From Symsagittifera roscoffensis (Eukaryota; Xenacoelomorpha; Acoela; Convolutidae): a stretch of DNA of 60,000 nucleotides. The stretch is from NCBI RefSeq assembly GCF_963678635.1, contig NC_087071.1:13958210-14018209 (forward strand), read 5' to 3'. A model generated the notes under the pieces. That model ran no database searches. It was not told the origin of the DNA and worked only from the letters and a program-made list of their open reading frames with translations. Positions within the stretch are counted from its first letter, which is position 1. Each line of letters opens with the position of its first letter. A program made the position numbers and the translations under genes. Below are positions 10,599 to 19,790 of this stretch, one piece after another.

Positions 10599-12230
10599 TG
10601 TAACTAAATGTCCATTACATGCGAACCAAGAATGTATAATGAAAAGAGTGAAAGAATTGAAATCTTCTAGGAAATTGTTTTCAATGAAGTCGGAAACAGA
10701 TGATGGGCTGTCTAGTTAATCCAACTTCCCTGAGAGACCAACGGAGGAAGAGTTAGCAGCGAATAAGCCTGTCCTACCTGAGATAGAACATCTGAAGGGT
10801 AAAATATCAGACAAGGAACTAGATTCGCTCAGAGCGGTGCTAAATCGGAACGCAGACGTTTTTTCGAAGCATAAGGCCGATATAGGTTGTTGTAATTTTG
10901 TAGAGCACGAGATTGAGATAGAAGAGGGCTCGGTACCTCATAGGGAAGGGGCGAGAAGAATGACCCCAAACAAGTCAGAAGCGTGTAGGAAGGAAATCGA
11001 GATGTTAATGGAGTACGACATGATCGAGCCGTCGAAGTCCCCATGGGCTTGTGGTGTGGTCATGGCGAAAAAGAAAGGGGGACAACTCAGATTTTGTTGT
11101 GATTTCCGTTATCTGAACGCAGTGACTATAAAGGACGCATACCCGATTCCACGCATCGATGAGAGCCTATCCAAGCTGGGAGACGCGAAGTTCTTGACGA
11201 CGTTGGATTTTGGCTCTGCATTCTGGCAAGTGCCACTCAGAAAGCAAGATCGAGAGAAAACAGGCTTCGCGTGTGAGCTGGGACTGTTCCAGTGGAAGAG
11301 GATGCCATTCGGATTGTGCAACGCGACGGCCACATTCCAGCGACTGATGGCCCAGGCACTCACGAGCGTCACTAAGAAATACGGGAATCTCATCATGTGT
11401 TATGTCGATGATGTCGTGATTGCAACACCAACCTTAGAAGATCACATAGAGAGGTTGGAGGAGGTGTTTTCTTGCATGAAGCAGGCGGGTCTGAAATGCA
11501 AACCCTCTAAGTGTGAAATCCTCAGGGATTCCATAAAGTATCTGGGCCGCCTGGTTGACAAACATGGAGTGAGACCAGATCCCGAAGCGGTTGAAGCGGT
11601 GCTGACCTGGAAGGCACCTAAAACAGATACACAGCTGATGAGTTTTCTGGGATTTGCAAATTATTATCGAGAGTTCATCAAGGGGTATGCTGACAAAATA
11701 TACCCCATGCAGAGGTTGATGAGAAACAAGGGCATAAAGTTCACCTGGACTGATGAGGCACAAGTTTCATTTGAAAACATCAAACGTGAACTTTGCGAGG
11801 CACCGGTCCTCGGCATGCCAACAGAGAAGGGGATGTTCGTGCTGGACACGGATGCATCAGTGGTTGCGATATCGGGCATACTTCACCAGGAGCAGGAGTG
11901 GAACGGGAGAACGGTTCTTCGTCCGATAGCCTACGGGAGTAAAGTCCTGAGTGATACCGAAATGAAGTACGGCGCACCAAAAGCGGAGATGTTTGCGGTG
12001 ATCACTTTCGTGGAAAAATACAGGGCCTACTTGGGGAGTGCTCCCTTCAAGTTACGTGTAGATAATCGTGCCCTTGCCTGGCTGAAAACCTATTCGATTG
12101 AAAACCTAAAGCTATATTGGTCGTTGGATCGTGCGCCTAGATGGATACCACATGATCATAGAGCACCGTACCCGTGACAAGCACCAGAACGCAGATAGCC
12201 TCAGTAAAAAGACAGAATTTTATGAGCGCC
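10599..12230 (+). pseudogene. pol: Reverse transcriptase and RNase H, element A
   Basis: The main open frame is 10837-12177. RT motifs are in order: L-R-F-C-C-D-F-R-Y-L-N, motif A with catalytic Asp at 11206 (L-D-F-G-S-A-F-W-Q-V), M-P-F-G-L-C-N-A, and the active site Y-V-D-D at 11401. The thumb string F-L-G-F-A-N-Y-Y-R-E-F follows. RNase H has the first Asp in D-T-D-A-S-V, a Glu in K-A-E-M-F and an Asp in V-D-N-R-A-L. All RT and these RNase H catalytic residues are present. Upstream, a TAG near 10714 breaks the frame, and a frameshift near 12105 splits off the end of RNase H. Ty3/Gypsy type by motif order and sequence. Confidence 0.92.
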
Positions 12231-12979
12231 TCGAGGAGAAACAGGCTAACCAATCAGAGATCAAAGACGGGTTTTCCTTTCTGGACAAAGAAACCTACGA
12301 CAAGCTGCCACTTACTAGGTGGTTAGACCAGTCAGGACATCCTATACCTGGACACCCTGACTTTCCAGTGGAGACGGCCGCGGAGATAAAGCTTTTAGCC
12401 AGAGGCGAGCCCGTTCCATTGGATCTGCTAGTCCGATCCAACTTGGTACAGCAAGAACTAACCAGGCTGGGTATAAACAGCATGGCTCTATTGAACAGGA
12501 CGGTGAACGTGGCGCCGGACGTCATGGGAAAACTCCGTGACTTGTTGGACAGGGAAGTGGATAGGCATGATCGTGAATGGAAAGAGACCATGCAGCGGTT
12601 GACTGTCACCGAGAGAACAGAGAAGAGGCCAGTGTCCATTCGCAGCCGAGGCGTTGAACGGGATTGCAGGTCGATTGTCAACCAGCTGGTGAGCTCGATG
12701 CCGAAGGAGGTCTTGTTGAGAACTTCGTTCACTGAATATGGAACACTGAATCAGAAACAAACTACTGAGGAAGTCAGGATCATGTCAAAATCTAGCTTCA
12801 CGAGGAGATCGCATTTCACGGATGCAAAAGAGGAATACGAGCCGAGCCCAGATTGTTCGTCCGTGGACGAGACAATGTCCGGGGGTCTGATACCTTCGAG
12901 CCAGTCAAGGACGACTCGTCTGAGGAGTCAGACACCTTTGAGCCCGTGCAGGACGACTTGTCCGGGAGAGGTTGACTAG
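12131..12979 (+). pseudogene. pol: End of RNase H and RNase H-integrase linker, element A
   Basis: Continues the RNase H of the previous entry after a frameshift: the region starting R-L-D-G-Y-H-M-I-I-E-H-R and D-S-L-S-K-K is the usual RNase H/connector end. The rest is a linker of more than 200 residues with no recognised fold, unusually long for Gypsy elements. Homologous linkers are in C (25939-26220 in part) and B (43814-44347). The tail is acidic and serine-rich. Confidence 0.75.
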
Positions 12980-13645
12980 ACCACCTAGGGGCAAAATTTT
13001 GTCCGGGGAGTCGGGTTCAAAGCGACCGATGGACAGAGTTTTGTCCGGGGAGTCGAGAAACATCTCAGACAACTTGGAATATGATGTTGGGGAATCAGTC
13101 GACTCAAGTGTTGACTCGGGACCTCAGTCCTGGGTTAACACGTCTGAAACAACTTCCAATTCCGATAGGTCAGAGATCGCAATCCACTCCTTATTGGTAG
13201 ACTGGAAGCAGCGTGGGCTGGACCGAGAGACACATCAGGATCCAGACAGGGACAGATACACCTCAGATGAAGAGGGCACGGTGGTAGATAATGCCGCAGA
13301 CGAGCTCGAGCTGATAGCAGTTTCGAAACGCCCAACCAGATTGCTGCCACATGGTACGGTCGTCCGTACCAATCTGGAACCATCTGTGCAGGAAGCGATG
13401 CCTTTGAAAAAGATATGGTGTGTCAAGTTGATGGACGATGCTCATGCTCCGGAGATAATGAGTGGGCAAATGAACGTGGTGAAGACGTATTTGAAAGCCA
13501 GGTACAGGCTGTCGGATCTCCTAAGGGCTCAACGAAATGATAGAATGACGAGCAGTCTGAAGAGATGGATCGAGAATGGAGCACCAGACAAGGGAGATTT
13601 GGAAGAAGACAGCTACAAAATCCTGAAGCAATTCTACCTGAAGCG
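12972..13645 (+). pseudogene. pol: Pre-integrase region, element A, truncated
   Basis: Follows the linker in another frame (overlap of 8 bases). The acidic N-terminal part contains two copies of the string L-S-G-E-S, encoded by the purine-rich repeat described next. From about residue 100 it matches the B and C pre-integrase, with the string A-R-Y-R-L-S-D-L-L-R-A-Q-R-N-D and then G-D-L-E-E-D-S-Y-K-I-L. In B this leads directly into the HHCC zinc finger. In A it jumps at about 13645 to the last part of the macro-like domain, so the entire integrase core (about 2.3 kb in B) is deleted. Confidence 0.8.
12998..13054 (+). promoter_or_regulatory. Candidate central polypurine-like motif, two copies
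   Basis: TTTTGTCCGGGGAGTCG occurs twice (about 12998 and 13039). The 3' polypurine tract of A just before the LTR contains CTGTCCGGGGAGTA, sharing TGTCCGGGGAGT. Equivalent motifs lie at the same gene position in C (25657-25671, 25727-25739) and B (43914-43930). This could prime a second plus-strand start, as central polypurine tracts do in lentiviruses and Ty1. The function is inferred. Confidence 0.4.
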
Positions 13646-13833
13646 AATTGGCCTTGACTCGACTTAAAGATTTTTTGGTTGAGAGAGGAGTGACCTCTCT
13701 CTCGTTGCCAGTATACGATCCTAATAGGGGAAAGCTACATCCGAGAGAGTTGTACGCACTTGTACATGTGATATTTTTGGAGACTGACATAGAAGTTTAC
13801 TTACATAAAAAATACTATCTGAGCATATGCTAA
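13646..13833 (+). pseudogene. C-terminal part of macro-like domain, element A
   Basis: The open frame ends with the strings L-P-V-Y-D-P-N-R-G-K-L-H-P and Y-A-L-V-H-V-I-F, equal to the last third of the macro-like domain found complete in B (40789-41280). The N-terminal half was removed with integrase by the deletion at 13645. The TAA ending near 13833 is the end of Pol. Not functional on its own. Confidence 0.7.
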
Positions 13834-14025
13834 GAATTGCGCTCGGCGATAGGTGGTTTTTATTAAGTTGCTCGATAAGAATTGGAGTCAAGTTTTAGGT
13901 TAGGTTAGGTTAGGTTTTAGGTACAGTATTAGGGATTAGGTTTTTATGTGATAGTATAGGTGTGTGATGTTTATGTGTTTATGTTATGTTATTGTTATGA
14001 TATGTTTTATGTTTGTGTCATAAAG

Positions 14026-14045
14026 GACCTGGGGCACCCCAGGTC
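14026..14045. promoter_or_regulatory. 20-bp hairpin GACCTGGGG/CCCCAGGTC
   Basis: Perfect 9-bp inverted repeat, GACCTGGGG (14026-14034) and CCCCAGGTC (14037-14045), separated by CA. GC-rich in an AT-rich gap, between the end of pol and P1. Confidence 0.6.
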
Positions 14046-14087
14046 ATCAAGGTGACAGCGCACATTCGTGCTACTCTGACAGAGGTA

Positions 14088-14106
14088 AAGGTGGACGATC
14101 CACCTT
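14088..14106. promoter_or_regulatory. Hairpin AAGGTGGA/TCCACCTT
   Basis: Perfect 8-bp inverted repeat with a three-base loop (CGA), 42 bases after the previous hairpin. The overlapping GAGGTAAAG resembles a splice donor. Confidence 0.55.
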
Positions 14107-14312
14107 GGTGCTAAATTTTAAATCAGATTTGAAAAAGAGAATTTCAATGGAGAGTTTTAAAGAATTGATTGATGTTGCATCCAAGAATGATGGTTCTAAG
14201 TCGCGACTTGTTTTTTAGATCTTGATTGATCGAAAATTGTTTACTGAACACTGAATCAGACGAGACAGAAAGAAATTACACGACACGACAACAAGAATCA
14301 GCACGATAAGAA

Positions 14313-17300
14313 ATGAGTGACACGAACGAACTCATGGAATTCCTCTCAGCGAGTCTAGGAGCGACTCTAGACGAGATCTATCAGCGGCTGATCGATTGTG
14401 ATTTCACACGAGAAGACCCGGGGTTGGCGATGTTTGTGGTCGCGCTCCTTAATGCACTAGGACGAGAGGGTCGAGGGAATCGCCCTACGGAAGTCGTGTT
14501 GATGTTGGCCTTCGGTGAGTCCGGGACCGCCGAGAGAGGTCGAAATCGACTAATGAGATGGAGGCGTGGAGAAATGTCTGGCCACGACCTGGCTCGTGAG
14601 CCAGGACTAGGTGAGCAGAGGGACCACCGGCTAGGTGAGATGCCCTTACCAGTCCAACCGGCGCAGCCACTCATCGGAGCGAAGAGACAACGTGGTGGGC
14701 CAGGCCCGTCACATTCAGTCGACTCTCCTAAAGCTGCTCCTCCTTTGAAGAAAGTGAGGGTGAGTGAGATAGAGATCCAGACGTCGGAGACGATCGAGAC
14801 GCTGGAAAAGAAGGAGAAAGATCAGAGCGAGCTGTGTGCCAAACTCCAGGAGTATAGGGCAATAGCTCGAGAAAGGGACGAATGGAGGAAGAAATACGAA
14901 GATCTACAGGTGGCTTATAAGGAGGATGAAATAAAGCACCTGAAGGAGCTGTATATGGCGAAGGTGAGCCAAGTGTCACCGGAAGTTCTGGCGAGCATGA
15001 GATCCTCGGAGGGATCCAACGACACACGCCCCGGGACAACAGCTCAGGAGCTGTGTGTATCGAGAGTGACCGATGTTCTGGATTTGCGTGCATCGAGAGA
15101 GCCCGAGGCTCCTCAGCAGACACGACTGTCTGCTTCTAGTCAAAGGTTCACGATACCAGACCCTTCTGACACTTACCTCGCCCCTCAGTTCCAAGAATCG
15201 TTCAATCAAGTGGCCAGGGCGACAATGGAGGAGATCAACCGTGCCACTGGACGGACATTGGGTAGGGTTGTTCCTTCCCAGCGTCGTGATCAGTCATCAA
15301 ATAGCTCGGAGCGAGCACCCCACACAACAATGCCCTCGGGGACTGCGCATGGCAGAACCTATCAAAAGTCCCGCGTGGTAGATATCAGGAAGAATCTGAT
15401 GACACGGCACCAGTTCACGCAAGTAGCTGCGGAGCATCCTCGAGCTTGCCTGAATGACATGAGCTGGAACCCCGCTACGAGCGACCAGGTGATTCCCCCA
15501 GGGAGTCGCTACCTGATCATAGGAGACAGTTTGGTGAGGGATCTGAATGAGATCTTCGTCTATGGTCAGACAACCACTTTGTCCTTTGGAGGAGCTTCAG
15601 TGGCTCAGGTCATCAAGATGATGGAATTCCAAAGCGAGGATCACCTGGATACGCTGGTGATAATGCTAGGAACTAATGACGTCTCGAGAGCCCCAGTGAC
15701 TCCCGAGTGCAAGTGGGAGCCTCTGCTGGTATGCCTCCTGAATGAACTGAAGGAGAAGTACAGGCCCAGGTTTGTGGTGCTGTGCACGATACCACAAAAC
15801 CCGCTGATGGGCACCACCATGGCAGATTTCATGAACGGCAACGTGACACGGTGGAATGAAATGATCCGTAATCTGGTGAGAAACAACCCTGGCGAGTTGC
15901 GACTTCTGGATCTCGAAAACACGCTGCGCATGATTGATCATGTTGCGCTTACCAAAGATGGGATACATTTCAACACCCAACGAGGGAGACACTGGATGAA
16001 TGATGTATTTCAGACGCAATTGAGAGAAATGGAGCAGGAGTCGAGGGCGACCAGTTCTCTGGCTCGGACCAGTTCAACGACCGGAGGAAGCAGAATAAGG
16101 GCAAGCGTGCCCGAATCCCTCGTCAACCGCCTAGGGCCCTTGGCAATGGAGACGGTTGTAGCCGCACCCACCGCTCCGAGCTCAAACGTGAGAGAGAGGC
16201 TAGGGTTTGCTCCTCCTCCCAGAACTCAACCGCTTGAAAGCCGACTCGGCAGATCAGTGGTTCAGAACAGAAATAACTCCCAGACCGTGTCTAGGAGGAA
16301 CGATCCGCCCGCCACGGCAAACCCTGCTCCAGCAGCAGGATCGTCTACGAGCGCCGTGCCTGCGGAAGGAGTTGAACCAGGCAGCCTGCTGCTTTGGAAT
16401 CGATCAGACCCTAGCCAATGGGGACAGTATAAGACGGACATGTGCACGAAGCTGAACATGAATACCCTGACGTGTCGGGAGGACGCGATGAGAATGATTG
16501 GCGGAGAAAGTCCCACGGTGTCGCGGTTGTATCAGATACCAGGCGTGGATTGGCTGCTAGCAGAACAGGAGCAGTTCAGCTCTACAACTACGCTCCGACA
16601 TGCAGACTTGAACGGGTTGCCTCAGGACAATACCTTTGGACCTTTGAACACACGATCCCTTACGGACGTCAGACAGAGAGCCCGGGAATTGACGGCACCT
16701 GCTCGAAGGGGCAAGTTTCAGACAGAGAACAAGCCCAATAACAAGCATCATAAGATGTACAGGCAGTTCGCTAAACCACCCGGTCAGACGCCTGGCGAGT
16801 ATTCAAGGGATTACCCCCGAACGACTATGGTAGATGGAGATGAACAGAGATATGGGAAACTGAAGGCCCCAATAGGCGATGGCCTGTTCGCTGCTTACGA
16901 TCCCTTAGAGATGAAAGCTGCGAAGTATCTGATCGTGGCCAGTTCCGATTATCTCTACACGCCCCGTTCCCTCTTTTGGCCCGACGTGATCTTCTTGACG
17001 GCACCTAAATTGGACTGGGGACAAGCAATCGGCATGTTGATAAGTGTGCGAAGGGTGGTCAGTATGGAGCCGCAGGTAATAGTGGTTGCAGGCTCGAATG
17101 ATCATCTGCAAAGCAGGGGTTTACTGTCACGTCTGACGGATGGGTCGATCCCGAGTAACGAGGTCATAGGGGAGGCGATAATGACACTGCTCTCGGCGAT
17201 GGCTGAGGTAGAGGCAGCAGCAAGACAACGCTTCACCATGAATGTGGTGAAGGTGATCTTTGTATTGTCACCAGGGTACGCTGCATTACCAGAACCTCTT

Positions 17301-18368
17301 CAATTTGTATACACAATGGTCACAACAATAGCAGAGGGGAGGTTCAATGTGATAATTCCTGCCCCAAACAGAGTAGTGGACCCGGACAATTACTACCCGT
17401 CCCGATCTGAGCTTCCCGCCGTTTGGGCTGACATTTCGAATGCCATACAGGAGCTCAGAGATTGTAGCACAACTCGGTTGGTGCTAGATGAAGTTCTGGG
17501 GTTGGAGCTGTCCAACTTTGCCAGATTGCTGAAACTAAGACCAGGGGTGGATGACGATCATCTGTTAGTACAACAGGTGGCTGATGATCTCTGGTTCAGA
17601 CAGATGGATCAGGCCGAGAATGAGCAGGGCATGACAGTCAGGAAGAACATGACAGCAGCCGAAGAAGATCTCATGGCAATGGCTTTGCGCACGAAGCCGC
17701 ACAACAACATATGGTTGTACTTGTCACCAAGGCTGTGCACCTTGGGTGAGGACGCGTTCGAGCACGCACCGGCAGTGATAAAGGAGATACACGTGTACCT
17801 GAAAAACCTGTTTGATGCCCGGGAGTTAACTGGGGGCATGATGTTGAAACTAATGCAAGACGTAAACACGATGTCACTGGACAAGTTCCAAGCTGACGTG
17901 CTGGCCACGAGGGCACAGTACGAACGATCGGATGCTATCTTGGGAGGAATGGGAGTGGGATGGACGCCATCCTTCCTATCGACGTGCTATCCTAGGGCAT
18001 CCCGGAACTTGATTGCGAGTTTTGTCAGAGACATCAAGAAGTTATCGATTGGCCTGGTATTAGCCTTGTACGTGACATTTGGTCACGAAAATTTCGTGAA
18101 GGGGCCGGCAAATCTCTTCACACAAGCGTTAGCCGATTTGAGATTGGATGGACTCCTGACTCTGATTGCTATGACCTACGGTCGACTGGGTGATTTGCTT
18201 GTGCTGTTACGTTACCCTGAACAACTACAGGGACCGAGTCGTGAGTTCAATGCACAGTTGGAAACCGCCTCGCTCAAGAAGATGAAAGACTGGAGGACTC
18301 TCCTGCTTCAATACCTCTTACAACAGAACAGAAGCGCCACGGGTGGCGACGAATGCGGGCGAGAGTAA
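14313..18368 (+). CDS. P1: accessory protein with SGNH-hydrolase-like domains
   Basis: Intact frame of 1351 residues with ATG after AAGAA. Residues 1-90 form a conserved helical region, 90-150 are low complexity, and 150-225 look like a coiled coil. Residues 399-570 carry an SGNH/GDSL-hydrolase pattern: G-D-S at 404-406, block II G-G at 426-427, G-T-N-D at 453-456, and D-G-I-H at 549-552, so Ser406, Gly427, Asn455, Asp549 and His552 are all present. This predicts esterase activity on an unknown substrate. Residues about 870-1050 look like a second, degenerate copy (S-S-D at 877-879, G-S-N-D at 927-930, D1023-x-x-N where the first domain has D-x-x-H). The C-terminal 290 residues are helical and unassigned. 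No signal peptide or clear membrane span. A diverged, frameshifted homologue lies at 36911-40427. Confidence 0.88.
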   Translation: MSDTNELMEFLSASLGATLDEIYQRLIDCDFTREDPGLAMFVVALLNALGREGRGNRPTEVVLMLAFGESGTAERGRNRLMRWRRGEMSGHDLAREPGLGEQRDHRLGEMPLPVQPAQPLIGAKRQRGGPGPSHSVDSPKAAPPLKKVRVSEIEIQTSETIETLEKKEKDQSELCAKLQEYRAIARERDEWRKKYEDLQVAYKEDEIKHLKELYMAKVSQVSPEVLASMRSSEGSNDTRPGTTAQELCVSRVTDVLDLRASREPEAPQQTRLSASSQRFTIPDPSDTYLAPQFQESFNQVARATMEEINRATGRTLGRVVPSQRRDQSSNSSERAPHTTMPSGTAHGRTYQKSRVVDIRKNLMTRHQFTQVAAEHPRACLNDMSWNPATSDQVIPPGSRYLIIGDSLVRDLNEIFVYGQTTTLSFGGASVAQVIKMMEFQSEDHLDTLVIMLGTNDVSRAPVTPECKWEPLLVCLLNELKEKYRPRFVVLCTIPQNPLMGTTMADFMNGNVTRWNEMIRNLVRNNPGELRLLDLENTLRMIDHVALTKDGIHFNTQRGRHWMNDVFQTQLREMEQESRATSSLARTSSTTGGSRIRASVPESLVNRLGPLAMETVVAAPTAPSSNVRERLGFAPPPRTQPLESRLGRSVVQNRNNSQTVSRRNDPPATANPAPAAGSSTSAVPAEGVEPGSLLLWNRSDPSQWGQYKTDMCTKLNMNTLTCREDAMRMIGGESPTVSRLYQIPGVDWLLAEQEQFSSTTTLRHADLNGLPQDNTFGPLNTRSLTDVRQRARELTAPARRGKFQTENKPNNKHHKMYRQFAKPPGQTPGEYSRDYPRTTMVDGDEQRYGKLKAPIGDGLFAAYDPLEMKAAKYLIVASSDYLYTPRSLFWPDVIFLTAPKLDWGQAIGMLISVRRVVSMEPQVIVVAGSNDHLQSRGLLSRLTDGSIPSNEVIGEAIMTLLSAMAEVEAAARQRFTMNVVKVIFVLSPGYAALPEPLQFVYTMVTTIAEGRFNVIIPAPNRVVDPDNYYPSRSELPAVWADISNAIQELRDCSTTRLVLDEVLGLELSNFARLLKLRPGVDDDHLLVQQVADDLWFRQMDQAENEQGMTVRKNMTAAEEDLMAMALRTKPHNNIWLYLSPRLCTLGEDAFEHAPAVIKEIHVYLKNLFDARELTGGMMLKLMQDVNTMSLDKFQADVLATRAQYERSDAILGGMGVGWTPSFLSTCYPRASRNLIASFVRDIKKLSIGLVLALYVTFGHENFVKGPANLFTQALADLRLDGLLTLIAMTYGRLGDLLVLLRYPEQLQGPSREFNAQLETASLKKMKDWRTLLLQYLLQQNRSATGGDECGRE

Positions 18369-18381
18369 GCAGTATTGTGGC

Positions 18382-19727
18382 ATGCCCTTACTGACGGACT
18401 TAGCTGTCATGATGCGGATTGATCCGTTGGCTCTGGTCCCACGGACTGAGGGAATTCGTCACAGTGGTGTATGGACCGGTGATGTCTTTTGCGTTCCCGG
18501 ATGTACAAGTTAAGGCGTACAGGAATTCGGTGTTGTACGTCAACCTGGTCTCAGTCGTGGACTGTTCCGTGCTGAACTGGGTAGAACAGAGTGAGTTGAG
18601 AGGGCTGGCCAGTGACGATATGCTGTTCGGAAGAATAGCGGAGCCAGGTTGGATGTTGATGGATTTCAACAACCACTTCAAATGCCGAATGGGCCGTGAG
18701 GAACTTTCTCATATCCAGTTCAACCCGAAGCTTTGGAACTTAAGACCAGTAGTAAAGGATACGGGAGCGGCTATGGGAGTGCCACTCTTACCAGAGGCCT
18801 ATGCACACGCCAAAGAGAACCAGCAAGCGTGGCTTTCTGGGTCCAGGCCGCTGCCGGACCAATGCCTTCGGTATCCACCGATAAGGCGGATGTTGTTGGG
18901 AGTCACATCTCCCATCATTGCCCCTCGCATCGGAGCAGCTCGCGACGCAGAGAAGAGAATGTTGAAGTGGAGTGAAGGGATGGAGCCGCGCTTCATCGGC
19001 TGGAATGTGGCAGCCGCGCACACGTTCGACTTCTCATTTCCGGATGCTTGGAGTAGGAAAAAGATCAAGGCACTACCTTCCCGGAGACCAGAGGTCTCGG
19101 CCGAAATGTGGAACGAGGTGTATTCTCCCACGGATGACTTATCAAGACTGAAGTGGTCAGGAGAAGTGAAAGTGGTGATGATGGAAGTGGCAAAGGAGAG
19201 CAGAGGAGGCTCATATATAACGTTAGAGGACCTAGCACCACATGGCGAGCAATCTGTAGAATTCCTGGTAAATGATGAGTTGTTTTTATCATGCAGGAGA
19301 CATGACCGTCCCGGCTCGGCCGGACTCGGGCACTGACTCACGACAAGGACCTTCAGGACCCAGGCCGAAACCTGATGCAGGTGATGATGAATTGATGGAT
19401 CAGGACGATGACGATAACGATACCGAGGGAAAGACGGGAAAACCGGGTGAGACGGATCTGGGAGCGTTAGAGAGAGACTTACTAGAATACAGGTTTAGTG
19501 AAGACGACGATGGGGAAGTCGATGGGAGTCTATTGCTAATGACGCCATCGTCTTTCATGTCCCCTACAAAGGAGGCGTCGGCCGACTTATCCCCGATAGA
19601 CCCAATAAGCCAGGCGAGAGAGTGCCAAAGCAGGGATCCGCAGAGATTGCTCCATGAGTCACCAAGGAGGAGAAAAATCGAAGAATCAATGAGGGTATCC
19701 TTCCTGAGCACGTTGCCGGAAGAGGAA
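18382..19727 (+). pseudogene. P2: accessory protein with acidic tail, frameshifted
   Basis: Follows P1 by 13 bases; the start M-P-L-L-T-D-L is shared with element B. A one-base frameshift between 18420 and 18455 moves the reading to the frame open until 19336, and a second near 19290 moves it to the frame ending at 19730. The core (about 300 residues) contains F-A-F-P-D-V and P-K-L-W-N-L-R-P, both conserved in B, and P-P-I-R-R-M-L-L-G. The tail is strongly acidic (runs of Asp near 19400) with serine/proline. I do not recognise the family. No membrane segment is visible, so it does not look like an envelope gene. The tail is in the same frame as P3, separated by one TGA. Confidence 0.7.
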
Positions 19728-19790
19728 TGAGAGAGATATCAGAGTGAGCTAGAAGGCAAGACAGGGACAACCTGGAGCCGAGTGAATTTC

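Larger units (their letters stand above)
13834..14312 (+). other. Non-coding gap between pol and accessory genes, element A
   Basis: About 480 bp without a gene. It holds four TTAGG-like units at 13896-13917, a T/G-rich stretch, and two strong inverted repeats (separate entries) followed by A-rich sequence up to the P1 start. A GAGGTAAAG at 14082-14090 resembles a splice donor. How P1 is translated so far from gag is not shown by the sequence; a spliced or internally started mRNA is the simplest idea. Confidence 0.6.

Noticed and set aside
13896-13917. TTAGG-like tandem units resembling the arthropod telomere repeat
   Set aside because: Only about four imperfect units, absent from the equivalent gap in B, and embedded in a T/G-rich stretch inside a retroelement. 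Not evidence for a telomere or for an arthropod host.
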